59,739 nt of DNA from an uncultured Bacteroidaceae bacterium (GTDB lineage Bacteria > Bacteroidota > Bacteroidia > Bacteroidales > Bacteroidaceae): NCBI GenBank assembly GCA_905233465.1, contig CAJOEI010000008.1, positions 1-59,739 on the forward strand, given 5' to 3'. The notes below the pieces were generated by a model, which searched no databases, was not told where the DNA came from, and worked only from the letters and a program-made list of their open reading frames with translations. The position numbers and the translations under genes are program-made. The stretch's first letter is position 1. Every line of letters begins with the position of its first letter. Positions 26,681 to 35,256 of the stretch are shown piece after piece.

Positions 26681-27435
26681 TCGGGGTATCCTTTTATTCT
26701 TGTTCCATTTTCAGTTTCTAAGCAAATTTCTCCTTTGGAAGCATAACTACCTCTAAAGATTTTTGTCATCATAAATATTCTTCCACTTAATAGACTATTA
26801 CCGCTACTAGAAGTGAATTTGATTCTTGACTTATCAATTGCATAAATACCTTGTTCATAGACATAGGATGTGCTATTTATATTTGGATAACTTTTCGACT
26901 CATAGCTTCCATCAGCACGGCACGTAAGGACATATTTCTGACTTTTCTCAGTGTCTTCAATTGTCCAGGTTGCTTCAATTATCTGCATCGCAAAGTCGGG
27001 AACATTGTCTCTTGAACTATATCCATTCCGTCTCTTTAAATCATATCTAGATTGTCCCAATAATAATGAAAAATAATCTTTGGAAATATAGTCTATTCTA
27101 TATCTTATTATATAACCAAAGCCGTAGTCAAGACTCAAATAGCTATTCTCAATATTAAAAGAAAACACTTTTATATAATCACAAACTGCAAATCCCGTAT
27201 TACTTTCAGGTGTCCATTTAAGGCGACAATATTCCCCAACACCATCACGATAGAAATGAAATTCCTCATAATCATAATCTTCTCCATAAAGATCGTTTGT
27301 CCACCAACAATCATACAGTAATTCGTATTCATCCTTCTCTTCTTTTTCATCGTCTGACGTGCATGAAGAGAATAATGGGATAATTATGGCTATCAGCCAA
27401 ATAGGAATAATGAGAATAAATGCAAATCTTTTCAT
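26677..27435 (-). CDS. Lipoprotein of unknown function, first gene of the peptide operon
   Basis: 252 residues from the ATG at 27435; an upstream Met at 27480 is rejected because it lies in the structured leader. A lipoprotein signal ends with LFSSC. The mature part begins with an acidic DDEKEEKDEYE stretch and is beta-rich, with a C-terminal domain 'YVLTCRADGSYESKS..YEQGIYAID' reminiscent of lipocalin-like Bacteroidetes lipoproteins. No known function. Its codons are AT-rich compared with flanking housekeeping genes. Translational overlap with precursor 2 suggests an anchor, receptor or self-protection role for the product, which is inference. Confidence 0.6.
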   Translation of the reverse strand: MKRFAFILIIPIWLIAIIIPLFSSCTSDDEKEEKDEYELLYDCWWTNDLYGEDYDYEEFHFYRDGVGEYCRLKWTPESNTGFAVCDYIKVFSFNIENSYLSLDYGFGYIIRYRIDYISKDYFSLLLGQSRYDLKRRNGYSSRDNVPDFAMQIIEATWTIEDTEKSQKYVLTCRADGSYESKSYPNINSTSYVYEQGIYAIDKSRIKFTSSSGNSLLSGRIFMMTKIFRGSYASKGEICLETENGTRIKGYPE

Positions 27436-27468
27436 ATATGCTTTTGTTGGTATATATATACACAGAAA

Positions 27469-27538
27469 ATGCGCAGACATTGTCTACGCATCAGCAGGCC
27501 TACCACAGCCCAATAGTCTCATAGAAACGTCTGCGCAT
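27469..27538 (-). promoter_or_regulatory. Leader with two mutually exclusive hairpins
   Basis: The leader transcript carries arm A (27538-27529, ATGCGCAGAC), arm B (27491-27482, ATGCGTAGAC) and arm C (27478-27469, GTCTGCGCAT). C pairs perfectly with A across about 50 bases, or with B across a 3-base loop with one G-U pair. The B:C hairpin is followed by TTTT. This could act as an attenuator. The inner segment also contains GGCTGTGGTAGGCC. Confidence 0.5.
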
Positions 27539-27638
27539 AGTGCGCAACGCTTTAAAGACTATTATATGTTTTTGGCTCGTCTGTCGTCGAGGTGGTAGTT
27601 CGCTGATGTTAGAGCCATGCTTTTGGTAAAGCACAGTG

Positions 27639-27669
27639 CAAAGAAAGTAACTTTTTATGGGATGTGCAA
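27639..27669 (-). promoter_or_regulatory. Candidate promoter of the peptide operon
   Basis: TTG (27669-27667), 20 bases, TTTCTTTG (27646-27639), one base off TAnnTTTG. This would give a leader of about 200 bases that contains the alternative hairpins. Confidence 0.5.
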
Positions 27670-27955
27670 GAAAAATGCAGAAAAAAAAGCCTTTTTAGGT
27701 TCAAAAAGCATGATTTCATGTTGAAAATACTCATTCATCATCTTGCATGAAACATTACAAGAGCAGAAAGCTCAAGTTATCTATAAAGTGTCGAACGGGA
27801 ACGCGCACAAGTTAATTAATAAATGTGTGTTGTTTCCGTTTCGGGGCGGCGGCAGCTGCGTGTCGCTCAATGCCCCAGTGCAGTGCTATCTCATAGGCAG
27901 GGGATTGAGTTATGAATTATGTATTGCAAGTAACAAATTGAGGTAAAAGCATATA
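27670..27955. other. AT-rich non-coding gap
   Basis: It holds a GCCTTTTTAGG-type hairpin remnant near 27690 and a short GC-rich block near 27840-27880. An open frame of 67 codons (27743-27946) lacks any recognisable motif and I do not call it a gene. Confidence 0.4.
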
Positions 27956-28315
27956 TTAGCTACATTCTATTTCAAGTTCTTTAATATATGACGCTATTTT
28001 TTTCCGAAGAGGCGGTAGATCATCGGTATACGTTTCCCAGATAAATTGAGGACTGGTTGTAAAATAGCCATGGACGAGGACGTTGCGCATATCTATTATT
28101 TGTCTCCAAGGCACTTCATTATGCTCATCTCTAAAATCTTTGGTAAGCATATTGGCTGCCTCGCCTATTATCATTATATTATAAACGACAGCATGATAAC
28201 ACATGATGTCTGATTTCATATCCTCAATATTCTTACCAGTGAGGAATGACACAACATTGTCTATGCTGTTTGCAATATGGCGGAGGCGTTCAATGTCTCT
28301 ATTCTTTTCTCTCAT
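27956..28315 (-). CDS. hepT: HepT-like HEPN toxin
   Basis: About 119 residues from MREKNRD; longer upstream starts exist at 28333 and 28372. The protein is all-helical, with the HEPN RNase motif R-x4-H-x-Y visible as RNVLVHGYF. HepT toxins cleave RNA and are silenced by an adjacent MntA-type nucleotidyltransferase that AMPylates the tyrosine of this motif. The gene overlaps mntA by 17 bases, the usual tight coupling. Family assignment is firm; activity is inferred. Confidence 0.83.
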   Translation of the reverse strand: MREKNRDIERLRHIANSIDNVVSFLTGKNIEDMKSDIMCYHAVVYNIMIIGEAANMLTKDFRDEHNEVPWRQIIDMRNVLVHGYFTTSPQFIWETYTDDLPPLRKKIASYIKELEIECS

Positions 28316-28601
28316 ATATAAGCTTTTTATCATGGTTGGCAGATGCGACGGCAAAAGGCAAGAGTGTTCCATCTTCCACTAAATCCACTTTTCGCCCAAG
28401 TCTTTCCTCTATCTCACGCCATATTCTGGCGTATGCAAACAGGCCTATGGGTGAACTATGGTCGAATTCGACAAGTAAGTCCACGTCGCTTTCCGGCCTT
28501 TCCTCACCACGGGCAAATGAGCCGAAGAGCCAAACTTTCTTCACCGGCTGGGTTCGGAAATAGTTGGCTATAATATTGTTCATTGCTTGTGTACTCATCA
28601 T
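28299..28601 (-). CDS. mntA: MntA-like nucleotidyltransferase antitoxin
   Basis: 100 residues of the minimal nucleotidyltransferase (MNT) type: GSFARGEERPESDVDLLVEFD has the GS-x9-12-DxD signature, and a third acid is plausible at KVDLVED. It precedes hepT in the MNT-HEPN order. A TACCTTTG box at 28670-28663 on the minus strand lies about 60 bases before the start. Two adjacent ATG codons start the frame. Confidence 0.83.
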   Translation of the reverse strand: MMSTQAMNNIIANYFRTQPVKKVWLFGSFARGEERPESDVDLLVEFDHSSPIGLFAYARIWREIEERLGRKVDLVEDGTLLPFAVASANHDKKLIYERKE

Positions 28602-28838
28602 ATTGTGATTTATTGTACTATCTCATCGGTGGTTTGAGATTCTCGTACTATCGAAGTCGGTGCAAAGGTAGCAAAAAGAATGAATGGTAAAGAATGAAAA
28701 GTAAAAAAAGTGAGAAAACGCGTGCGCGCGCACCACAGGCGTTTTTGCCAAAATCAACCTACATGCCTACATAAATGGCAGCTAAAATGTTGTGAATGTG
28801 TAGGATAGGAGTATGTAGGTTAGCATGTAGGCAGAGCC
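28602..28838. other. Non-coding gap with partial inverted repeat
   Basis: Besides the mntA -7 box, the segment holds AACCTACATGCCTACAT (near 28757) and its near-complement ATGTAGGTTAGCATGTAGG (near 28813), which could pair around a 40-base loop. No gene is seen. Confidence 0.4.
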
Positions 28839-28899
28839 CAATGGACAATGGGCAATGGACAATGAACAATGGAAATTGAAAGTTGAAAGTTGAAAGTTC
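28839..28899. repeat. Heptamer array CAATGGA then AGTTGAA
   Basis: Five CAATGGA/CAATGGG/CAATGAA units run into three AGTTGAA units with the same 7-base period. Confidence 0.8.
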
Positions 28900-29110
28900 T
28901 TTCTGAGGAAAGCGACCAGAATTCGAGCAGAAAGTTGAAAATGGAGAATGGAGAATTTGGTGTCGGATGGAAATTTGGCTGTTTCAAAGAAAAACATTAT
29001 CTTTGCACTAAGAAAACAGTATAGACATAGCGATATGAGTTCGACATTCCACACAACACATTTTCATAGACAAGTGATGGCGAAAGTATCACCGAATGAG
29101 ACGGGGTCGT

Positions 29111-29189
29111 ATCACCTGGTGAGACGCACGAGTATCTCCGGTGATACTCGCAAGTATCACTGGTGATACTTGTGCGTCTCACCGGTGAT
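29111..29189. repeat. Near-perfect 79-bp palindrome
   Basis: Arms 29111-29148 and 29153-29189 pair over 36 positions with one mismatch, one bulge and two G-T pairs around the 4-base loop CGCA. The arms themselves contain GTATC/GATAC sub-repeats. It would form a very stable hairpin or cruciform. Confidence 0.85.
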
Positions 29190-29239
29190 ATTGGTGCTAA
29201 CGTCTGGATGGTTGAACCGCAATGCCCGAAACGGTTGAA

Positions 29240-29331
29240 TACGCAACGTTCGAGGCATTGGGAACACAATGTTCGAGACTTTGGAAACACAACGTTCGAG
29301 GCTTTGGAAACGCAACGTTCGAGGCATTGGG
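29240..29331. repeat. Tandem repeat, four copies of 23 bp
   Basis: Consensus ACRCAAYGTTCGAGRCWTTG plus two or three bases, four head-to-tail copies with no spacers. Each copy contains the palindromic-like AACGTTCGA. Not CRISPR, as no unique spacers exist. Confidence 0.85.
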
Positions 29332-29345
29332 AACACATGACAATA

Positions 29346-29390
29346 CGAACCCCGGAAGCCTATCACGGCTTTCGGGGTTCGTCTGTTTTT
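29346..29390. terminator. Strong stem-loop/terminator
   Basis: A 15-bp stem CGAACCCCGGAAGCC (29346-29360) with 29367-29381, a 6-base loop, then TCTGTTTTT on the plus strand. On the minus strand it would follow the SusD operon, but with a weaker T tract. Confidence 0.75.
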
Positions 29391-29399
29391 GGATTCTAC

Positions 29400-29440
29400 T
29401 TTCCTCCCCTCCCTAACAGGGGAGGGGCCGGGGGAGGGGC
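29400..29440. repeat. CT/GA-rich dispersed repeat, copy 3
   Basis: CCTCCCCTCCC, loop, GGGAGGGGCC then GGGGGAGGGGCTTT. It abuts the susD stop codon. Confidence 0.6.
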
Positions 29441-29441
29441 T

Positions 29442-31784
29442 TTACGGCAGCTGGAAGAACCAGTTGTTCTGGTTCTGCAGATGGCCATAGAGAGAACCGT
29501 CGAGCTGACCCTTGCGCTCAGCAATGCGCTTGGCCACGCGCTGCACACCCTCTGTGCCACCGATGAAACGGCTGTAGCAGAGGAGGTCAAAGAAACGTGT
29601 TCCCTCGAAGGCTGTCTCCAGACCCTGCTCGTCGAGGATGAGCGATGCGATGGCATCCTGCACCTCACGCAGGTTGGCGGGATCGTAGATCTCTTCTTCG
29701 GTGAGGTCCTCTGTGGCACCTGCATAGAGGCGACGCATCTTGTTGATCTGGTCTACGTAGTTGTAGGTTGTGCCAGCGTCGCGATCCGTAGGTCTTGACT
29801 CAGCAAGCTTGAGGATACCACATCCGCGCTGGTGTATACCCATTGAGCATGCACCGCCGGTGAAGTTGTTGGTGCCAATTGTCGACAGCTGTTCATCGGT
29901 GATGCCACCGTAGATGCTGAACTTGTTGTTGCTCTCAGAGCCACGGAGGAAGATGGTGCCAAAGTTCAGGAACGGAGCGCTGGATGCACTCTGTGCCTCA
30001 CGACGGCTGATGTAGTCGCATACGGCAGAGCCGGAGATTGCCTGCTGATTGTATGTCAGAGCTTTGGCCCATCTGTGGTCTGTGAAGAAGTTTACAGAAT
30101 CCTTGTTGGTGGTGAGGGTGTCAAGACCTTCGGCCAGACATGCAAGATAGAACTGGACATAATCTGTGTAGAACACAGTGTCTTGGTCAGCCACCACTGT
30201 TGTCGGGTCGTAGAACGCAACTGTTTCGGGCACATAGTCGCCATTGATGACGACAGTGAGGGGGAATCCATCAGCAGCATTGGACTTGACACGCTGAACA
30301 GCCTTGGTGTCAGGCACCCATCCGTCGCTGCCCACGAGGCCGTGGCGCAGGATGGCAAAGGCGTAGCCCGGGTAGCCGGCACCATTGAGTGCCTGTGCGA
30401 AGTGCAGCCAGACATTTGCCTTGCGGTAGATGACGGGGAAGGTGGTGGAGAATCCGCCTCCGGGGTTCTGCTTCATGACGAAGGTCTCTTCTTCGTTTGA
30501 GCCCTTGGCATAGTCGGTGAAGGTGGATGTTGCCATATAGTAGCGTGCATCGCCGGCACCATCGTAGACGGTGCACTGCTCGCTGCCCGACGGGCCAATG
30601 TAGGACTCGTAGTTCTGCGAACGGTTGAGCTGACGATAGTACTCGGATGCCACCAACTGACGCTCGAACTCACGTGTGAGATAGATGCTGGCAGAGGTGG
30701 TGGTGTCCTCGGCAGAGGTGTTCACGCTGATGGTGGCACGGAAACCGAAGAGCTCGTTGACGCCGCGCTGCACCTCGCCCCACAGCTTGTTGGTGTTGCT
30801 GGGGATGACGGTGACGACTTCCTGCGTGGAGGATGTCTTGGCCACGGTGTTGAAGATGCCGATCCACGTGGGACGTGAGGTCATTGCCAGCTCATACTGC
30901 TCTGTCTGGCGATCCTTGCGCATGAGGCCGTAGTAGGTGTTGGGCTCCAGCGGTCCGCCCTTCTCGCTGTTGAGGAAGTTGTAGTAGTGCTGTGCGGCAG
31001 TGCGATAGTCAGCCTCAGAGCCTTCACCCTGAGCACGCAGCAGATAGATGTCACCCAGGACAAGGTCCTGCGGGAAGACACACTGTGATGCGTAGGCGAT
31101 GATGGACGTGCGGCCATAGTAGAAGTAATCGGGGTACGGGATGACGCGTATGCTGTCGCCTGCCAGCTGGCTGGGGACGTAGCACACCTCCTCGACCTTG
31201 CGGACTACGCCGCTTGTGGCGAGGGTGTTGATGTCGACATACTGCGGTGCGTTGCGGAAGGCTTCCATGTCAGCCGTGGAGAGCATAGGCTGCTCGAAAT
31301 AGGGCACACGGTTGTATGTCAGCACGAGCTGCAGGTAAGCCCAAGCACGTATGGTGGCCACCTGAGCGTATTCCGACAGCATGAGCGAGCGGTTGAGGCC
31401 CGACACCTTAGCTGTATCTGCACGCAAGATGTAGGCATTGCACTCGTTGACGACGTGATAGAAGTCAGCAGCCTTGAGATAGCGGTTGGAACCGTCGACT
31501 GCATCGCCATTGATGCCAAACTCGAGAATGGAGCTGATGGAGTCGCTGATATACTCGGTGCCATCAACCATATCGCCACGGCACTCGCCGAGGATGACGT
31601 AGCGCTCGGCGATGCGCTGGAGGCTGCTCAGGATGCCCCAGTAGCTATAGAGGGTATCCTGTGCCACCTCATCGATTTCAACGTGGCGATCCATGTTGCC
31701 CGTGAGCATGTCCTCGCACGAGGTGAAGCCTGTGGCGAGGGTCATAGCTAAAAGGATAGATGCAAATATATTCTTTTTCATCAT
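29442..31784 (-). CDS. SusD/RagB-like glycan-binding lipoprotein (1)
   Basis: 780 residues, long for a SusD (usually 500-650). A lipoprotein signal ends in GFTSC (Cys23). The N-terminal 'SYWGILSSLQRIAERYVILGECRGDMV' and later 'RAWAYLQLVLTYNRVPYF' are the TPR-type SusD scaffold. It caps the SusC barrel at the cell surface and binds the ligand. Ten bases after its SusC partner; last gene of the fasciclin-SusCD locus. The glycan or other ligand cannot be read from sequence. Confidence 0.85.
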   Translation of the reverse strand: MMKKNIFASILLAMTLATGFTSCEDMLTGNMDRHVEIDEVAQDTLYSYWGILSSLQRIAERYVILGECRGDMVDGTEYISDSISSILEFGINGDAVDGSNRYLKAADFYHVVNECNAYILRADTAKVSGLNRSLMLSEYAQVATIRAWAYLQLVLTYNRVPYFEQPMLSTADMEAFRNAPQYVDINTLATSGVVRKVEEVCYVPSQLAGDSIRVIPYPDYFYYGRTSIIAYASQCVFPQDLVLGDIYLLRAQGEGSEADYRTAAQHYYNFLNSEKGGPLEPNTYYGLMRKDRQTEQYELAMTSRPTWIGIFNTVAKTSSTQEVVTVIPSNTNKLWGEVQRGVNELFGFRATISVNTSAEDTTTSASIYLTREFERQLVASEYYRQLNRSQNYESYIGPSGSEQCTVYDGAGDARYYMATSTFTDYAKGSNEEETFVMKQNPGGGFSTTFPVIYRKANVWLHFAQALNGAGYPGYAFAILRHGLVGSDGWVPDTKAVQRVKSNAADGFPLTVVINGDYVPETVAFYDPTTVVADQDTVFYTDYVQFYLACLAEGLDTLTTNKDSVNFFTDHRWAKALTYNQQAISGSAVCDYISRREAQSASSAPFLNFGTIFLRGSESNNKFSIYGGITDEQLSTIGTNNFTGGACSMGIHQRGCGILKLAESRPTDRDAGTTYNYVDQINKMRRLYAGATEDLTEEEIYDPANLREVQDAIASLILDEQGLETAFEGTRFFDLLCYSRFIGGTEGVQRVAKRIAERKGQLDGSLYGHLQNQNNWFFQLP

Positions 31785-31793
31785 AGTATCGTA

Positions 31794-34700
31794 TTAGAGG
31801 TTGATGGAAACGCCGAGGTTGAAGCTACGTCCCACAGAGAGGATGCCGGTGTCGATGCCCTGATAGAGCACGCTGTTGCGCGAGCTGGTCTCGGGATCCA
31901 CGCCGTAGTAGCGTGTGAGAGTGAAGAGGTTGTTGCCCTCACCCCAGATGCTCAGGCCCTGCAGCCAGTCGCTGTTGAGCGGCACGCGGTATGTGAGGCG
32001 CACATTCTTCAGCTTGAGATAGGAACCGTCCTCAATCCAGCGGTCGGACATGCGCTCGTTGTTGCGCCAATCCTCGCTGTCGAAGTAGCAAGCCTTGGGG
32101 ATGTCGGTGACCTGACCCTCGTAGGTCCAGCGGTTCTGCACGGCAGTGGTCTGGTTGTAGGTGGTGTTCACACCCTCGATGATGCTGCGCTGGTAGTTGT
32201 AGACATCGTTGCCAAGCGAATACTTGAAGATGACGTCGAGGCGCAGGTTCTTCCATGTGAGGTTGGTGAAGATGTTACCGAAGATGTCGGGGTTGGGGTT
32301 GCCGATGGCCACCTTGTCGGCATCGTCGATGACACCGTCGCCGTTCTGGTCAACGAAGAGCATGTCGCCAGCCTGGAAGTTGCGATAGGGCGAAGCCTTG
32401 ATGCCAGTGGGATATTTGAGGTAGTCATTGCCTGCAGCAGTGGATGCCTGCTGGTCGTCAGCGATAACACCGTTGGTCTGCCATCCGAAGAAAGTGCCTG
32501 CGGCATAGCCCACGGCAGTGAGGACGTTCTCGGTGCCATAAATGCTGCTGGTGTGACCCTGAATGGTGTTGGTCGTAGCACCAGTGATGGCATTCTTCTG
32601 CACGATGATGTCGCTTGAAGGCAGCTTGGTGATCTCATTCTTGTAGTGTCCGAGTGTGGCACCGAGCTCCCACTTGATGTTCTTGTGGTTGACGAGTGCT
32701 GCAGCGCCGTGGAACTCAAGACCGATGTTCTTCAGCTCGCCGTCGTTGGTCCAATACTTGCCGAGGCCGGACATATAGTCGAGGTCCTTAAGCGTCAGCA
32801 GGTTGGATGTGCGGCTGTAGTAGAAGTCCACACCGGCATTGAGGCGGTTGTTGAAGAACGAGCCTTCGAGAGCTGCATTGAAACGTGTGGTGGTCTCCCA
32901 CTGTATGCTGGTGTTCTCGATGTTGGCCAGCACCAGTCCCACTGTGGTCTCAGTGGCTTGCTTGCTCTGCCAGTATGTGCGGGCAGCATAGTAGTCAATG
33001 CCGTCGTTGCCGCTCTGGTCGATACCTGCGGTGAGCTTGAGGTAGTTCACAGCACGAGCGCGGAACCACTTCTCACTGCTGATGAGCCATCCGAGCTGCA
33101 AGCTGGGGAAGATGCCCCAGCTGACGCCTGCCAGCTGGAAGCCGTCCTTGGTCTCGTGGCCGAAGCGCGAGCTGGCCTGCGAGGCGATGGAGAACTGTGC
33201 GAAGTATTTGTTCTGGAAGTTGTAGTCGGCATTGAGATAGTAGGTCATGTCGATCCAGTTGTCCTTCGTACCGCCATAGTTGACATACTGCATATTCTTG
33301 GAGATGTTGGGCAGCTTATCGTTCTCGTTGTTGTAGCCTCGTGTGAAGGAGTAGCTGTAGCTGTAGTTGTTGTAACGCCAGCCGGCAAAAGCGCTGATGG
33401 TGTGTGCACCATAGTTGTTGCCCCACTCCAAGCGGAAGTCGTTGTTGATGGTGCTCTCCTTGGTGAACTGTGACTTGAGCACAGAGGTAATCTCACCCAG
33501 GTCGGTGAGGTAGTAGGGCGTAGCGCCATTGATGGGCAGGAAGTACTTCTCGTTGTTGCGGTTGAGGGTGTAGTTGAAGCGGTCGCTGATGGCGAACTGC
33601 TTTGTCACCTGATACTTCGGCGAGAAGTTGATGCTGATCTGTGTGAGCTCGGCATAGTTCTTGTTCTTGCCCTTGCCGTTGCGGATGATCCAGTAGGGAT
33701 TGCGCAGGCACTCGTTGATGTCGTAGTCCAAGCCGTGGGGGAATGCGAATGGGTTCTGCACCCACAGGCCGGTGGTGCTGGAGGCAGCATACTTACCTGC
33801 ATACTCGTCGGAGAGCTGGAGGTTGCCCGTGCCCTCGTCGTGGTAGTAGGCGTATGGCGATATGCTCGGAGCCTGCAGCAGGCCGAGGACGTTGGCCGAA
33901 CCGATGTTCTGCATCTCGTAGTCCTGGCTCCAGCCATTGTCGAGGACATTGTATGAGGTCTGGTTGTAGGCTATGTCGAGGCCAGCCTTGACCTTCTCAA
34001 AGACCTTGATGTCGGTGTTGAAGCGCAGGTTGAGTCGGCTGAAGTCGTTGCCCTTGAGTGTGGCATCGCCCTTGGTGTAGCCCAGCGAGAGGTCGTACAT
34101 ACCAATGTCGTCACCACCTTCGACGCTGACCTTGTAGTTCTGCGTGAAAGCAGTGTGGTAGAGGTCCTTCTGCCAGTCGGTGTTGTTGTGGAACACCTTA
34201 TAATAATAGTTGCTGCTCTCGGGGGCATCGTTGAGGAAGGCATACTGTGTGAGCGAGCCGTTGGTGCCCTCGCGCACGTCCTTCACTGTGCCTGCCACAT
34301 CGCTGAGGTAGCTGCGATAGGCGTTGCCGTCCATCATCTGGATGCGATTTGGTGCAAGCTCCACGCCGCCATAGATGCGGACGTTGATCTTCGTAGCCAT
34401 GCTGTGGCCGCGCTTGGTGTTGATGATAATCACACCATTGGCACCCTTGGCACCGTAGATAGCAGTGGCATTCTTCAACACCTGCACGCTCTCGATGTTC
34501 TCTGGGTCGAGACCAGCTAGGATGTTGTTGTAGTAACCCTCATGCAGGCTGGTGCGCTCTTCCTCGAGGTCAACCATGTTGCCGTCGATGATGAACAGAG
34601 GCTGTGCCGAGGCATTGATGGAGTTGATACCACGGATGGTGAGGTAGGCTCCCTGTCCAAGCAGCGCGCTGCGGCTGGTGGAATGCACATCTGCGGCAAG

Positions 34701-35228
34701 CAGGTTCTGGATGTCTGTCTCGACACTAATGGAACTGGTCTGGTCGAGGAGCACCTTGCGCTGCGAGGTGATGGATGTGGCATCGGTGTAGTAGGTGCTA
34801 AATGCCGAGCTGAGCAGCTTGGCGTCCTGACCCTCTTCACCGCGAATGGGCATCTGCAGGATGTTGTAGTCGGGAGCATCCACGATGAGTGCGTGGCAGA
34901 AGACGGGCACCTGCATGGTGTAGGTACCGTCCTCCTCAGTCAGCGTGGAGTATTTCGGCAGCTGGAGAGCCTGCACGCGCACGCCACCCATCGGCTGCCC
35001 AGTGGAAGCATCGGTGATAGTACCGGCAACGGTCTTCATCTCATACTGCTTCTCGGTCTTCTTGGCCGCGCGCCGCTTGGCCAATGCAATGCTGTCGGCC
35101 TCGGCGATGGCTTCCTCGTCCACCTCGTCCTGTGCCATGACGGGCACAACCGAACCAGAGAGGAACATCAGGCATAGTGCGATGCGGAAGACCTTATGTA
35201 GGTCGGAAATATTGAATCTCATTGTCAT
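31794..35228 (-). CDS. SusC/RagA TonB-dependent outer-membrane transporter (1)
   Basis: 1144 residues. A signal peptide to about residue 31, an acidic/basic linker, a carboxypeptidase-like Ig domain ('VAGTITDASTGQPMGGVRV'), then the plug with LDPENIESVQVLKNATAIYG-type sequence and GANGVIIINTKRG, the SusC/RagA signature. The rest is the 22-strand barrel. It imports a SusD-bound ligand using TonB energy. A second in-frame Met two codons downstream is an equally good start. Confidence 0.9.
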   Translation of the reverse strand: MTMRFNISDLHKVFRIALCLMFLSGSVVPVMAQDEVDEEAIAEADSIALAKRRAAKKTEKQYEMKTVAGTITDASTGQPMGGVRVQALQLPKYSTLTEEDGTYTMQVPVFCHALIVDAPDYNILQMPIRGEEGQDAKLLSSAFSTYYTDATSITSQRKVLLDQTSSISVETDIQNLLAADVHSTSRSALLGQGAYLTIRGINSINASAQPLFIIDGNMVDLEEERTSLHEGYYNNILAGLDPENIESVQVLKNATAIYGAKGANGVIIINTKRGHSMATKINVRIYGGVELAPNRIQMMDGNAYRSYLSDVAGTVKDVREGTNGSLTQYAFLNDAPESSNYYYKVFHNNTDWQKDLYHTAFTQNYKVSVEGGDDIGMYDLSLGYTKGDATLKGNDFSRLNLRFNTDIKVFEKVKAGLDIAYNQTSYNVLDNGWSQDYEMQNIGSANVLGLLQAPSISPYAYYHDEGTGNLQLSDEYAGKYAASSTTGLWVQNPFAFPHGLDYDINECLRNPYWIIRNGKGKNKNYAELTQISINFSPKYQVTKQFAISDRFNYTLNRNNEKYFLPINGATPYYLTDLGEITSVLKSQFTKESTINNDFRLEWGNNYGAHTISAFAGWRYNNYSYSYSFTRGYNNENDKLPNISKNMQYVNYGGTKDNWIDMTYYLNADYNFQNKYFAQFSIASQASSRFGHETKDGFQLAGVSWGIFPSLQLGWLISSEKWFRARAVNYLKLTAGIDQSGNDGIDYYAARTYWQSKQATETTVGLVLANIENTSIQWETTTRFNAALEGSFFNNRLNAGVDFYYSRTSNLLTLKDLDYMSGLGKYWTNDGELKNIGLEFHGAAALVNHKNIKWELGATLGHYKNEITKLPSSDIIVQKNAITGATTNTIQGHTSSIYGTENVLTAVGYAAGTFFGWQTNGVIADDQQASTAAGNDYLKYPTGIKASPYRNFQAGDMLFVDQNGDGVIDDADKVAIGNPNPDIFGNIFTNLTWKNLRLDVIFKYSLGNDVYNYQRSIIEGVNTTYNQTTAVQNRWTYEGQVTDIPKACYFDSEDWRNNERMSDRWIEDGSYLKLKNVRLTYRVPLNSDWLQGLSIWGEGNNLFTLTRYYGVDPETSSRNSVLYQGIDTGILSVGRSFNLGVSINL

Positions 35229-35256
35229 GATGTCTAATCTTTAAGAGTTCATGGTG

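Noticed and set aside
27359..27598. A 79-codon plus-strand frame upstream of the lipoprotein, possibly a transposase relic
   Set aside because: No transposase motif could be confirmed and it overlaps the structured leader.
27743..27946. Small 67-codon frame
   Set aside because: No motif and no convincing ribosome binding site.
29240..29331. CRISPR array
   Set aside because: Units are contiguous without unique spacers and no cas gene is present.
29163..29798. A 211-codon plus-strand frame over the 23-bp repeats and susD end
   Set aside because: Repetitive residues come from the tandem repeat and the rest is antisense to susD.
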